Positions 35,001 to 45,905 of a DNA stretch of 64,000 bases are shown one piece after another. The stretch's first letter is position 1, and each line of letters begins with the position of its first letter. The notes beneath the pieces are model-generated. The model searched no databases and was not told where the DNA came from. It saw only the letters and a program-made list of their open reading frames with translations. The translations under genes and the position numbers were made by a program. Origin of the DNA: Herpetospermum pedunculosum (taxonomy: Eukaryota > Streptophyta > Magnoliopsida > Cucurbitales > Cucurbitaceae); NCBI GenBank assembly GCA_028017165.1, contig CM051523.1, forward strand, positions 67,422,555 to 67,486,554, given 5' to 3'.

Positions 35001-35526
35001 CAACGGCGGCCTCATGTCGCAGTATCTTGACTCGATCCCATTGGGCTCAGTGGTGGACGTGAAGGGCCCATTGGGCCACATTGAATACATGGGCCGCGGC
35101 AACTTCATGGTCCATGGGAAGCCCAAGTTCGCAAAGAAGCTCGGCATGGTGGCAGGTGGGACCGGGATAACGCCGATTTATCAAGTGGTGCAGGCGATTT
35201 TGAAGGATCCGGAGGACGAGACGGAGATGTTTGTGGTGTATGCGAATCGGACGGAGGAGGATATTTTGCTGAGGGAGGAGCTGGACACGTGGGCGAAGGA
35301 GGATGAGAGATTGAAAATTTGGTACGTGGTGAAGGAGGGTGTGGAAGAAGGGTGGCCGTATAGCGTCGGGTATATTACGGAGGGTGTTCTGAGAGACCAT
35401 ATTCCGATCGGGTCGCCGGAGACTTTGGCTTTGGTCTGTGGGCCGCCGCCGATGATTGAGTTGACGGTCAAGCCTATATTGAAGGGTTTAGAGTATGACT
35501 TGGAGACTTCGTTGCTGGTGTTTTAA
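29027..35526 (+). CDS. NIA: Nitrate reductase (NADH), assimilatory, five exons, 871 aa
   Basis: Exons 29027-29523, 30533-31026, 31152-31292, 32229-32461 and 34276-35526; all introns are GT...AG and phases agree. The cytosolic enzyme reduces nitrate to nitrite with NADH. An acidic N-terminus (VDDEDSSFDRED) precedes the Moco domain with 'CSGNRRKEQN' (Cys176 should bind molybdenum) and the dimerisation domain from about 331 ('WWYKPEY', 'RAWDETNNTQPE', 'GMMNNSWYR'). After hinge 1 (about 494-521) comes cytochrome b5 with 'HPGGADSI' (His553) and 'HSDK' (His576) as haem ligands, then the FAD domain ('RAYTP', Arg667) and NADH domain ('GGTGITP', 749-755; 'CGPPPM', Cys843). The start is the first ATG (aaaATAATGGCG); the frame is open upstream without an ATG. 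Plant enzymes are usually about 900 aa; the shortfall is in the N-terminus and hinges. No recognisable RxxSxP 14-3-3 site is in hinge 1. Confidence 0.96.
29983..30343 (+). mobile_element. Diverged MULE-type MITE in nitrate reductase intron 1
   Basis: Ends GGGAGATTGTTGTAG and ATCCATGCAATAACCC resemble the TATCAGTGATA family. Flanks TTTAAAAAA (29974-29982) and TTTCAAAAA (30344-30352) match at 8 of 9 bases. The interior TATCAGTGATA units are lost and a poly(T) run is present. Confidence 0.65.
31335..32182. mobile_element. MULE-type inverted-repeat element in nitrate reductase intron 3
   Basis: Starts GAGTAAAACTTACATG and ends with the inverse GTTTTACTC, with about 80 bp of inverted similarity, flanked by an exact 9-bp duplication TTAAATAAA (31326-31334 and 32183-32191). 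The 848 bp are non-coding and contain two direct copies of TTTACTAAGATTTGACAGTA (near 31541 and 31955). Nine-base duplications indicate Mutator-like elements. It fills most of the 936-bp intron. Confidence 0.85.
33553..33869 (-). mobile_element. MULE-type MITE with TATCAGTGATA-like repeats in nitrate reductase intron 4
   Basis: Reverse orientation relative to 18245. Exact 9-bp duplication AAAATAAAC at 33544-33552 and 33870-33878. Interior carries diverged CTATCACTAATA / ATTAGTGATAG units. Confidence 0.85.
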
Positions 35527-35679
35527 TTCATGCTTAACTTTTCAATAATTACGTTGGGAAATAATTTTATTTTATTATAATTGTTTTTAATTTTTTTGTA
35601 TGGAAGGATTATGTACAAGGGTTAAAACAGTAATAGTCACACTGTAATGAATTTTTTACTCGTTTTTTTTAATTGAATT

Positions 35680-35685
35680 AATAAA
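35680..35685 (+). terminator. Likely poly(A) signal of nitrate reductase
   Basis: AATAAA 154 bp after the stop codon, in AT-rich 3' flank. Confidence 0.5.
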
Positions 35686-35699
35686 ATCATACATATCTT

Positions 35700-36899
35700 C
35701 TTTGTTTTCTTTTTTTAAGTTTATCGCCATGTTGAGCTAGTGGGTAGAGGTTCAAACTTCTAACATTTTCATCCAAAAAAGTATATGTCTTATCCAGTTG
35801 AGGTATCCTCAAGTTGGCACCTCATAAATATCGTATCTTCTGTCTCCACAATTATGTGTTTTACAACTAAAGAGAGATGAATGGATAAAGGGTTTAGCTC
35901 AACTGACATATGTAACCAAGAGGTCTGTTGTTCGAATCCCCCCACCCCTAATCTACATGCATGACGTCATAAATCTCAATAAATAATTGAAAACTTTATT
36001 TTAAAAATAAAGAATTCAAAACTATATTTTTTCCCGAACATCTCAACATCATAACAAATACATTTATTTGTTGGGATCACAATAAAACATTAATTAATTA
36101 GATCGAGTTCATTTGAAACAAATTTTAAGTCAAAACCGACAGTCATAATCTTTAGCAAAGAATGTAACGAGACTCAAATGAATAAATAACTAAATGTGTG
36201 GAAGCTACTCTACTACCGTGGTCAGGCTACGCAATCGCATGCAATGATGAACTGACTGAAGAATTTAACCAGTGAGACCTGAACATGCCTCTTCAGCTTA
36301 ATTACCAACACATTCCTATTCCTCTAAATGTGCATCAATTTCATACAAATCAGACTCAGATGCATCAATTTCATGCACTGAGAACCCTCTAGGCATGCAT
36401 CACTTTCATGCATAGGTGAGCATCACTTTCATACTCATTAACTCTACGCACATCATTTTCATGTGATTAGAGCCCCTAAACCTGCATCACTTTCATGCAG
36501 ACAAATCTTGCAGGAAATGGGGGTAACTATCTTACAATCTCCTGCCTCATATGTCACGCAAATGCGTGGGGTCTCACCTAACACATTTTAGATATTATAA
36601 ATGATGCAACATGGAGTAATTTTCTTTCATGCATAAATTTCAACTTTCACCGTGCATTACATTCATGAACACTTCATCTAAGCTTCATTCAAACTTTATA
36701 AACGAAATTTCATGCATAACCATAACATAAAGTTCATCACCATAAAGGCATAACTTGTTCATGACATTATTCACAACAATCTCCCATTATCATTCATAAA
36801 TTCTTAAACAACATCACATGAATAATTTATCCAACATAAAAAAAAAGCTTCCAAAGCTAATACAAAAATTATATTCCACATTTCAACAAGAATTCACAA
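35700..36899. other. Intergenic DNA with SINE relics and a degenerate repeat
   Basis: 35884-35960 (TTTAGCTCAACTGACATATG, then GTTCGAATCCCCCCACC) is a SINE-like head related to 50609. At 36320-36500 the phrase GCATCA(C/A)TTTCATGCA recurs about six times at irregular spacing. No gene. Confidence 0.55.
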
Positions 36900-38085
36900 C
36901 CTAGCTCGAAGTCGATTCAATAAGCCTACCATTTTGGGGACTTGACCAAATAGGGAGCTGGGAACATAAGTTTCACAAGATGAAATTCACTCATTCCCAT
37001 ATAGGGAAAGTAGATGAGTAGTTCCCTTAAGTGCTGATTTCAGGACTTGAACAATGGGGCTCCACCCTCTCACTGGCCCGAGAGGGACTTGGGTAAATGG
37101 TTGGATCATAAACATGTTGTTCATTAGAGAATCAGTGGTACTTAAGGTGTAAGATGTAATTACAGGGGTAAAACGGACTTTTGACCCAGCTATAATTACA
37201 AACAACTCGTGAATGATCGACTTGCATGTAATGGTTATATCCATGGACACAACTTGTTCTATAGTACATAAGAGTGCAACTCTAGGCCTATAGTGGAGTG
37301 ACCTAGAGCTAATGAATTAAAATTAATTGATTAATGAGTTTAATCAATTAACTTTGTATCATTGGAGCTTATAAATCTGTAAGTCCATAAGGTCCCCTTG
37401 CTAGCTCATAGTAACACTAATGATCGATCAATTTAGTTGAAAGAAAAATTTGAAATATTCAAATTAATATTTAATATATTTGATATATTAAATGTAGAAG
37501 AGTAAAATTTATTTATTGTATTTGATAAATTAAATATTAGAGGAAATAATTTATGTATTAGATACATTAATATTAAAAACTATATATACATTTGCTATTT
37601 GAATGAGATTCAAATTGGTTAAATGTATATTATAAAAGATTAATTTTATGATATTGGAATGAGATTCAAATAAATATAAAATACATATTTTAATATATTA
37701 GATATTAGAATGTATTTTATAAAATAAAATTAATTACTAAAGTCCTTATAAATAGGATTTTTAGGTTTAGTCAAAAGTTGGTCAAACACACTTCTCACTT
37801 TCCTACACAAAGAATGGTTCTCTCAAAACTACCTTTCTTTCAAATAACTCCTACAAGCCTTGATCCAGTGTTCGAGTCATATTGGGGAAGATCTCGTAGA
37901 AAAATGAACACAAGAAATTCATATTTCTTCAAAGGTAATAGTATGCTTAATCTTGTATTTTAGTTTAATTTTAAATAAACTAAATAAACGATCCCAACGC
38001 TTTCGCTGCGGGGTTTGAAGTGTTCATTTCCTTCACCAAGGACATGTATTAAGCTTCAGTTGAAGACTGGGAGACCGTTGGTTTT
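36900..38085 (+). repeat. Retroelement-derived non-coding block (copy B)
   Basis: Diverged homologue of the minus strand of 17535-19726 (shared order of many short phrases, ending CGCTTTCGCTGCGG near 38010). It resumes after the CACTA insertion at 40530. No coding sequence. Confidence 0.65.
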
Positions 38086-40526
38086 CACTACAAGAAATAA
38101 TGGCATTACCGACGTCACTATTTCCCGACGTTGTACAATACGTCGATAATTCTAAGAATACCGACGTCTAACGGACCGTGTCGGTAAAGGTAACTTTTAC
38201 CGACGCAAAGTTTGACCGCGTCGATAAATGTAAATCATTGCCGACGCATTATTGGACGCGTCGGCAATCCTCGTTATTTACCGACGCGGTAAGAAACAGC
38301 GTCGGCAATTGTCCCTATTTACCGACGTCATTTTGGACGCGTCGGTATATCTACACAATTAATTATTCATTATTTATAATTGTCGACTCGTCCAAAAACG
38401 GGCCGGTAAATATCGACAATTACCGACGCAATTTTTAGACCGCGTCGGCCAATATAAATAATAAATAATTATTTATTTATATATACCGACGCAGTAAGGA
38501 ACAGCGTCGATAAATATCGACAATTACCGACGCATTTTTAGACCGCGTCGAGAAATATGTACTAATTGCCGACGCTCTGTATCTAAGCGTCGGTAAAGAT
38601 GACCTTTACCGACGCGTTTTAAACTGCGTCGGTAAAGGTCTGGAAATAAAAAAGCCCCGATTTCTTCTTCTTCCATCTAATTTGTTCACTGCCCTAAAAA
38701 AACCCCTTCTCTGTCCATCTCCGAAATCGCCCCCTCTCCTCCCTCCTCTCTAGACTACCGTCGCCGTCGTCTCCTCTCCATTACCGTCGCCGTCGCCGTC
38801 GTCTTCTCTCCATTACCGTCGCCGTCGCCGTCGTCTCTCTCCCTCTCATTTCTCTTCTTTTCGCCGTCGTCGTCTTCTTCAACTTCACCAAGGTTCGCTC
38901 CATTTTCTCTCATTTTTCTTCTGAATTTATTTTTTTCCTCAATATGTTGGTTGTCTCAAAATATTAGTTTCTTTGATTTGACGATTGCTCCAAAATAACG
39001 ATGGTCTCAAAATAATAGTTGCTACAATACGTCCTTTGTCTAGAAATCTTGTGTGCCTCTAAATAAGGAAGGATCACTGGTTTCCTCAATATGTTCGTTG
39101 TCACCAAATATTGATTATTTTAAAATAAATAGCCAATGGTTGTCTCGATATGAAAGTTGCCTCAGTACGATGGTTGTCCCAATATAATTTTTGCCTCAAG
39201 AGGATGATTGTCCGAAAATATTGGTTGTTTGATAAGACCGTAACGATTGCTTCTAAATATTTGTGGCCTCAAAAGGAGAATTGGTGCCTTGAAATAACTG
39301 TTATCCTAAAATATTTGTTGCTTTGATAGACAATTGTCTTAAAATTGATTGTCTCAAATTAACGGATTTACATTGCAATATTTGTTGCATCAATACGATA
39401 GTTGACCCAAAATATAAATTTGTGTTTCATGTTTCATCAAAATAACAGTTTTGTTTAAAATTTGTTGGCTTGATATTGGTTGATCGAAAGATTTATTGCT
39501 TTGAAATGAGGAATGTCCTAAAATAAAGATTGCCTCAAAATAGGTGCCTTGATATTATGATGGTAGTCCTGAAAATTGGTTACCTTGGAATACCGTTTTT
39601 TAAAAAATATTTGTTTCTTTGATATTACAAATTTCTCAAAAACTAGTTGCATTGAAATATTTGTTGTTGCCTTAATGACAATTTTCTCTAAACATTGGTT
39701 TCCTTGAAACATCTATTGCTTTGAAATAATGTTGCTTTGTTAGGAAGGTTATACCAAAATATTGGCTGCCTTGTAATAATGATTGCACATTGACTTATTG
39801 GTTATCCTGAAATAATGGTTGTCTGGGATTACCTTGGATATTTATTGTCTTCATTTGTTGGTTGTTTGATATAGCAGGTCTCAAAATATTAGTTGCCTAT
39901 TACATTTGGTTAAGAATGTTTGTTGCCATGATATGACAGTTGTCTTGAATATTTTCTTGCTTCAATTTGACTTTTGTCCCAAAATAGTGAATTTTTGTGA
40001 ACTATATCCCTCTCGTAATAAAACCGAATAGATTTTGCTATCGTGCAGCTATGGTAGAAAAATATTGTATGGATTAAGTTTGTGGTTAGTAGGTCGAGTA
40101 CATTTAGGTAAACTTTGTGGTGTTGATCTATGACTATGAGATATATTAGGTTGAGTACATTTCATATTTGTATGCAATATGAATGATTAGTTCGGAGTTT
40201 AAAAGTATTATTGATTGTGAGTTTATGGAGAGGGTCATGGGAGACTTACGATAGGCTGGTTTTCGTTTTGAAAATGGAAGAATTATTGATAAGTTTAGAT
40301 AATTTGGTATGTTTAAAGGATTTTAATATTTCGTTTTGAAAATGGATGAAATGTTGATAAGTTTAGATAATTTTGTGTGTTTTGGCATCGGGAATGACTT
40401 TCCCGACGTAGATATGCCGACGATCCTCCCGACGAAATTATTTTCGTCGGGAATGACTTTGCCGACGCGTTTGTAGACTTTTGCCGACGTTTTTGTGCGT
40501 CGGTAAAACCCTATATTCTTGTAGTG
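38086..40526. mobile_element. Non-autonomous CACTA element (2.4 kb)
   Basis: Ends CACTACAAGAAATAATGG and TATTCTTGTAGTG, 3-bp duplication TTT on both sides (38083-38085, 40527-40529). Subterminal arrays of TTACCGACGC / GCGTCGGTAA occupy 38110-38640 and 40390-40510, a different motif from the 6823 element, so a different TNPA specificity is expected. No transposase. The interior has a pyrimidine-rich leader with TACCGTCGCCGTCGCCGTCG tandem units (38756-38845), about 1.1 kb of degenerate 'GGTTGCCTCAAAATATT'-like units (38935-40020) and a ~62-bp two-copy repeat (40258-40378). Confidence 0.88.
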
Positions 40527-40529
40527 TTT

Positions 40530-41135
40530 GTTTCTTTGAGGACCAAGAGATAAGAGAGTCCCCAAGAGGAACAACAAGAACGAGTCCCACCAAGGACATC
40601 GAAAGATCCATTTTACAGTTGGACAATGCATGAATTGACTCACACCTTGCTCACAACAAAGGTAATGTCAGGTCGAGTAAAATTTAAATATTGCAGAGAG
40701 TCCACAACTTGGCGATACAAGAATGGATCAGAGAAGGGCGAAGGGCGATGATGAGGCATAAAATTACACGAAGATAAAATAAGTGTTTCTCACGACTTAG
40801 CATCAACTAACCCAATTTTAGTAAGAAAATTAGTGAGATATTTAGCTTGAATTACCATAAACTAGAGGAACCAGACCTCAAGACCAAGAAAGTAACAATA
40901 ATTTTGGGCCACAATTTCGAGCATGCGCCCCACATCTATGTGGGTGTTAAAGGCGACCATCATTATATGTAGGTCATTATATTTTCCTCATTAAATGTTT
41001 GTTTAATGACAGACAATGCCTGTCATCACTGAATAAAATTTAATAAAAAAAAAATTATTGGTTGCACACGTGGTTAAACCAATAATATTTCTATTTCTCA
41101 AGCTACACACAAAATAAAATCTCAACAGTATTATA
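40530..41135. other. Intergenic DNA right of the CACTA element
   Basis: Begins as the continuation of copy B of the retroelement-derived block, then AT-rich DNA. No gene seen. Confidence 0.5.
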
Positions 41136-41680
41136 TTTTTACCCTTAAACTTGTCAAGTTATATAAAATATACTCTAAACTTTCAATTTCATTAAATTGC
41201 ACTTCAAACTTAGATAAATGTTACAATATTAATCTTAAATTTTAAAAAGTGTTGCAATATTTACACTTTGATAAATTTTCATTCAAAATATTGTTAAATA
41301 AAAAGTATTCTCATATGCATTGATAAAATATAAGTATGATGCACAATTGATAGGACTTTAAATAAAAAACAACATTAGAACTAAAATTTTGTTAAAATGT
41401 GTGAGTTTCGATAAAGTTATTTAATGGGTGAATTTGTGCATTAATCATACTTAAATGTATGCATACTTGATATTACTCATATTAGTGAGTTTACGAAGAT
41501 TTTTACATTGGATTTTGTTAAAAAAAAAAATAATAAAAAAAAATAATAAAAAGTGATAATTGGACATAGGTAGAAACTAAGACACTTTTTTAAGTTGAGA
41601 ATCCAATTTGATGAAATTGAAAGTTTATAGTGAAAATTGATACAACTTGACAAGTTTAGAGGTAAGATTTGAATTTTTCT
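41136..41680. mobile_element. Inverted-repeat MITE, class unknown
   Basis: The left arm TAAACTTGTCAAGTT...AACTTTCAATTTCAT reappears inverted at the right (41580-41672). Arms are about 80 bp, imperfect. No clear target duplication, so the superfamily is not assigned. Confidence 0.6.
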
Positions 41681-42190
41681 CATAAATAAAACGGTCACAT
41701 TTGCAGATATTTTTTCTTTTATAAATATAGTAATTTTATTTTATATAATTATTCAATATGTGTGACCGCCACAATGAAACCAGAGGAATGTCTACAATTA
41801 AGCCACCCAACATGGAAAAATGACTAATCACTTTTTTAGTTTGAATTATGTCTAAAACCTATATTTAGTAGGAGATTTTAGTACCAAATGGACTTAATTA
41901 TTTACCCTTCGTCAATTTCTCCTAATTTTGAGAATTAAAAATAGAATATTTTAAAATATAAAAGGTTAGGAAGTGAGAGAAAACATAGTTTGACATGGAT
42001 TTAACAGAGAGGATTAATTAAATAGACAGAAGACGTTAAAAATGATAAAAGACACTTATCCCTATTTCCATACATGGCTATACCCCACCCCCAATAATCT
42101 AGATAACGTTAAAAATGATAAATGGGTCTATATACCAGAGGAAGTAATACAGGCATATTGCATTTATCAGTGGCGGTGTGTGTATGTCTG
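41681..42190. other. AT-rich intergenic DNA
   Basis: Nothing recognised. Confidence 0.5.
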
Positions 42191-42196
42191 CAGAAA

Positions 42197-42410
42197 AAGT
42201 AAAAAAAATACCCACCGGGGGATGTGTATACCTACAGAAACTGTTCTAGCCACCCAATGAAGGTGTGTGTGACTGCACACAGACTAATACTGGGGCAGAG
42301 ACAAAGTAAAAAAAATACCCACCAGGGGATGTGTATACCTACAGAAAGTGTTCTAGGCACGCAATAAAGGTGTGTGTATGACTGCACACAGACTAATACG
42401 GGGGGCAACC
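42197..42410. repeat. Two-copy tandem repeat of about 108 bp
   Basis: Each unit runs AAAGTAAAAAAAATACCCAC through GATGTGTATACCTACAGAAA to GACTGCACACAGACTAATAC; copies differ at a few bases. Confidence 0.85.
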
Positions 42411-44269
42411 TGTGCCGTTTGTGCAGCTGCAGACAGTAGAAAATTTCATCAACAGTGTGGGTGTGTGCATCTGTGCACACATAATAAAGATGGGGCGTAA
42501 AGGAGTTTGGGAGTTGTGTGCATTACTGAGTAATAAAGGACGCCGACAACTTAAGAAGAGGGAATTGTTTTTTTTTTAAAATAAGGTATCGCTTCCCAAA
42601 GAATGGGTATGATTTGTTTTATGGGGTAGATGGAAAATTCGGAACACGCTACCTTGAATTAAATCATCCGCAAAAGGAATCGGCAAACTCCAAATCGGGA
42701 ACTCCAATATTCAAAACTCAGAAGCGAACAAAACTCAGAAGGCGCATACGTTCACCCTAGAAGCAACAAAAACGCAGTTGTTCTTCCGTTTCTCCATAAC
42801 CTACTTCAACATCCTTCAAAGTAGAACACGACGCATTCGACGGCTACGTTCGACCTATACTCGCCATTCCTCTCTCGCAATTCTGTTTCTCCATAACCTA
42901 GTTGGTAAGCATTTTCCTCTCTCGCAATTCTTCTCCATCCATGTTTTACCAACAAAAGACTTTAATTGTAATGCTAGTTTAGGTAAACGTGGTTTCGGGT
43001 TAGTAGGTTCGGATTCTAGGGTTTTAACTTGCGGGAGTTGTAGACGTTTTGTTTAACATATGATTTGTTTATATTAAAACCAACGGAAAACTCCAAGATT
43101 TCAAAAAAACTAAATAATAGCTGGTGATTCCTTTTTTTAAGGGATTTGATTGATCTCCAAATTTTTTTAAGGGATTCGGTTGAATTCCGCCATTGTTGAA
43201 TTTGGGGGACAACAACTGTGCAACTTTTGAAATTATTGTATTGGTTCATCTCGTCCCAAATACCATAAAAAAAACACTATAATAGAAAGGGAGAACATGG
43301 TTGGTTGTTGTGTGGTTGAAGGTTGTTGGTTGTTGTGTGGGTGAAGGTTGTTTTGTTTTTGCACAATGACGGAAAATGATGCTCGAATTTTTTCTCCTAG
43401 ATGGTGATGGCAAATGGAAAAACGAAAAAGAAAGGGTTCAAGAATCAAATCTGGAAAATGTAAGACTTTACCTAAATGTAGGGATATTTGTTGGGACACA
43501 AATTAGTTTTTGACCGGTGTATGTGTGGATCCTTAATTTTAGGAAAGAAATAACAAAATTAAATTCACCTCCTACTTACACACGTCAGATCTAACCCTGA
43601 CATTAAATATGTGTGCCGCAATGGCTATATACCCCTACTAGTGTGCCCACGGTATCCCGCCGTGTGTGTGGGATATACCCATCCGATCACACAAAAGATA
43701 CATAATGGGATACAATACTTAACGGAAAAACAACTGTTTATTTTTAACCTGCAATGATCCACGTCATTCAAACTAATTGATCCTGCAAAAATAAATAAAC
43801 AAATTTCAAATATAATATTGTTGAACAAACCAAATATTAGAAGGGTGTAATTGACAATAAACAGATTTTCTCCTAAAAAAATTACAGATTTAGACAAATT
43901 TCATTAACGATATTTTTCTGTAGACATTCCTCTGATTATCCCTTTAAAATTTGTGTACTTCATAATAACCAAAATACAAATGTTAAATTCTTTTTCATCG
44001 ACATCCAACAACATAGGAATTGTTAATTGCATTATTCCCCAATCCTTAGTAATTTCTCCTTTGTGGCGAATGTCCAGTCCACGTGTTATTCAAACTAAAA
44101 AAAAGTTATTGGGACAATAGCCAACCAAAGGAATAATGTCTAAAAGACCAACGCAAAAAATGATTTAATTAATTTAGAAAAATAACTATTGAAATTGTGT
44201 GGACTACAAAAATACCCTCATAATACATTTTGCATTTTAACTTAAATGTATATGATGCTATATAAAAAA
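42411..44269. other. Intergenic DNA, no gene identified
   Basis: 42640-43060 has a leader-like composition with a repeated CCTCTCTCGCAATTCT phrase (about 42870 and 42911). 43298-43356 has two copies of GTTGGTTGTTGTGTG with GTGAAGGTTGTT. No ORF resembles a known protein. Confidence 0.5.
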
Positions 44270-45170
44270 ATAAAAAAATAAAAAAAAAATATTGGAAAGA
44301 GCGATATAACTAACAATCGAAAAATTAACAGATACGTTAATTCAAATTAATGTGAGCAATATTAACATGAATATAATTATACTGTGCAATTATATGAATT
44401 GTGCAATTATATGAATTGAATAAAATTGGTTTAAACGCCTTTATTAATACTTACGACAAGGACTAACTACTATGTATATGTAATTATATACCCTAAACTC
44501 CTAACATTCTAACATTCTAAAGTGTTTGACAACTGTCATCGAGGTTGAAATGATAAAAACATTTAATTTTGACTGATGCATGTTGATTGAAATGAGAAAA
44601 TGTGTTAAATAAAATAATACGAAAACATGTTACGATGGTTATTTTGTATTTCCAACATCTCTACTCTTCCATCAAAGGTTTGGGTGGCCTAACCTTTTGC
44701 ATACATTTTGCATACATTTTACCTCCACTACAAACATGCTACAAAAAAAAGAAAAAAAAAAATTGTTAGGAAAGGAAGAGATATAACGACGAACTACAAA
44801 AATAACAAACAACAAACATAGTTTTGTACCTTTACAAGGATAAACATATAATGTGTGGTGTTTACACGGATATATATCTATTCTGCAGTTGTGAAATGAA
44901 TAAAATTGTCTTCTAATTTGTATGTATACCTCTATTATCCCTTATAAACTACCTATATCTATAGGTAATGGTGTATAGGCAAGGGTAAAATATCATGTAT
45001 ATGAGAATGTATACCCTAACTCCTAACACTTGAAAGTTTTTTACAATTGGCATGGAGGTGGGAGTGGCAAAAACTATTAAAATCGATTGTTGCATGTTGA
45101 GTAAACGGAGGAAAAAATGTTAAATCAAAACCTACCAACATTAAATGGTGAAATTTTAAAATCTCACATC
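44270..45170. repeat. Diverged tandem duplication, unit about 450-480 bp
   Basis: Copy 1 (about 44270-44720) and copy 2 (about 44745-45170) share the order: A-rich run with GAAAGAG-GATATAAC, then ATGAATTGAATAAAATTG, TATACCCTAA(A)CTCCTAAC, and TGATGCATGTTGA / TGTTGCATGTTGA. Divergence is substantial. Confidence 0.7.
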
Positions 45171-45713
45171 TTCCAACTCAAATTTGCAGATGTATAACCT
45201 TTTGCATTCCTTGGTTTGAAACCCTCCATAAGAAAGGGTTCCCCTCTCCATCTCTGACTACACTTCCCTCTTCTTCTACATATTCTCGTTTCTATTTTGC
45301 TCTGCCATTTTCGATCGATTCCTCTACATCTTCGATCACTCCTAAAATGGAGTATCCACATAGATTTGTAGAACACCGTACACATAGTATCTACATCTCC
45401 GACCATTAGCGGCGTTAGACCAATATAGAGACGGTGTGTAGATCACCGTTGTCGCTCGTTCTTTTTAACTCATTTATTTGATACTCCTACGATGTCATCC
45501 CTTATAAGCGTGTTGATTTTAACGAGTTAGAGATTTCAATTTCGGGATATTATTTCGTAATCTAAAATAACATCCATTTTTTAGGAAATATTTTGTTAAT
45601 GTAGATAGATTTGTTGCAATTTCTTCAATTTTTGTAGAAATTCTTAGCGATGAGATGAAGATTGCTTGATTGAAGACAATGATAAGAAATTTGGATGAAT
45701 TTTCTTTTACCTC

Positions 45714-45756
<43 letters not shown>

Positions 45757-45900
45757 AAGGTTGAATGAAAAGGAATTTGCAGATAAGAATGAAGAAACTT
45801 TGTAACAAATCAGTACATTTCGGGATTTTATTTTGGAATATAAAACAACATCTACTCTTATGGTGTTGAAATTATTGGAACCATATGTACAAATACATAC
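45171..45900. other. Intergenic DNA with a 40-T tract
   Basis: 45180-45470 is less AT-rich and leader-like but has no recognisable ORF. A pure T run spans 45716-45755. Confidence 0.55.
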
Positions 45901-45905
45901 AGGGG

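Noticed and set aside
34423..35471. Several ORFs on the minus strand and other frames of nitrate reductase exon 5
   Set aside because: They are shadows of the GC-rich exon 5, whose plus-strand frame contains all cofactor motifs.
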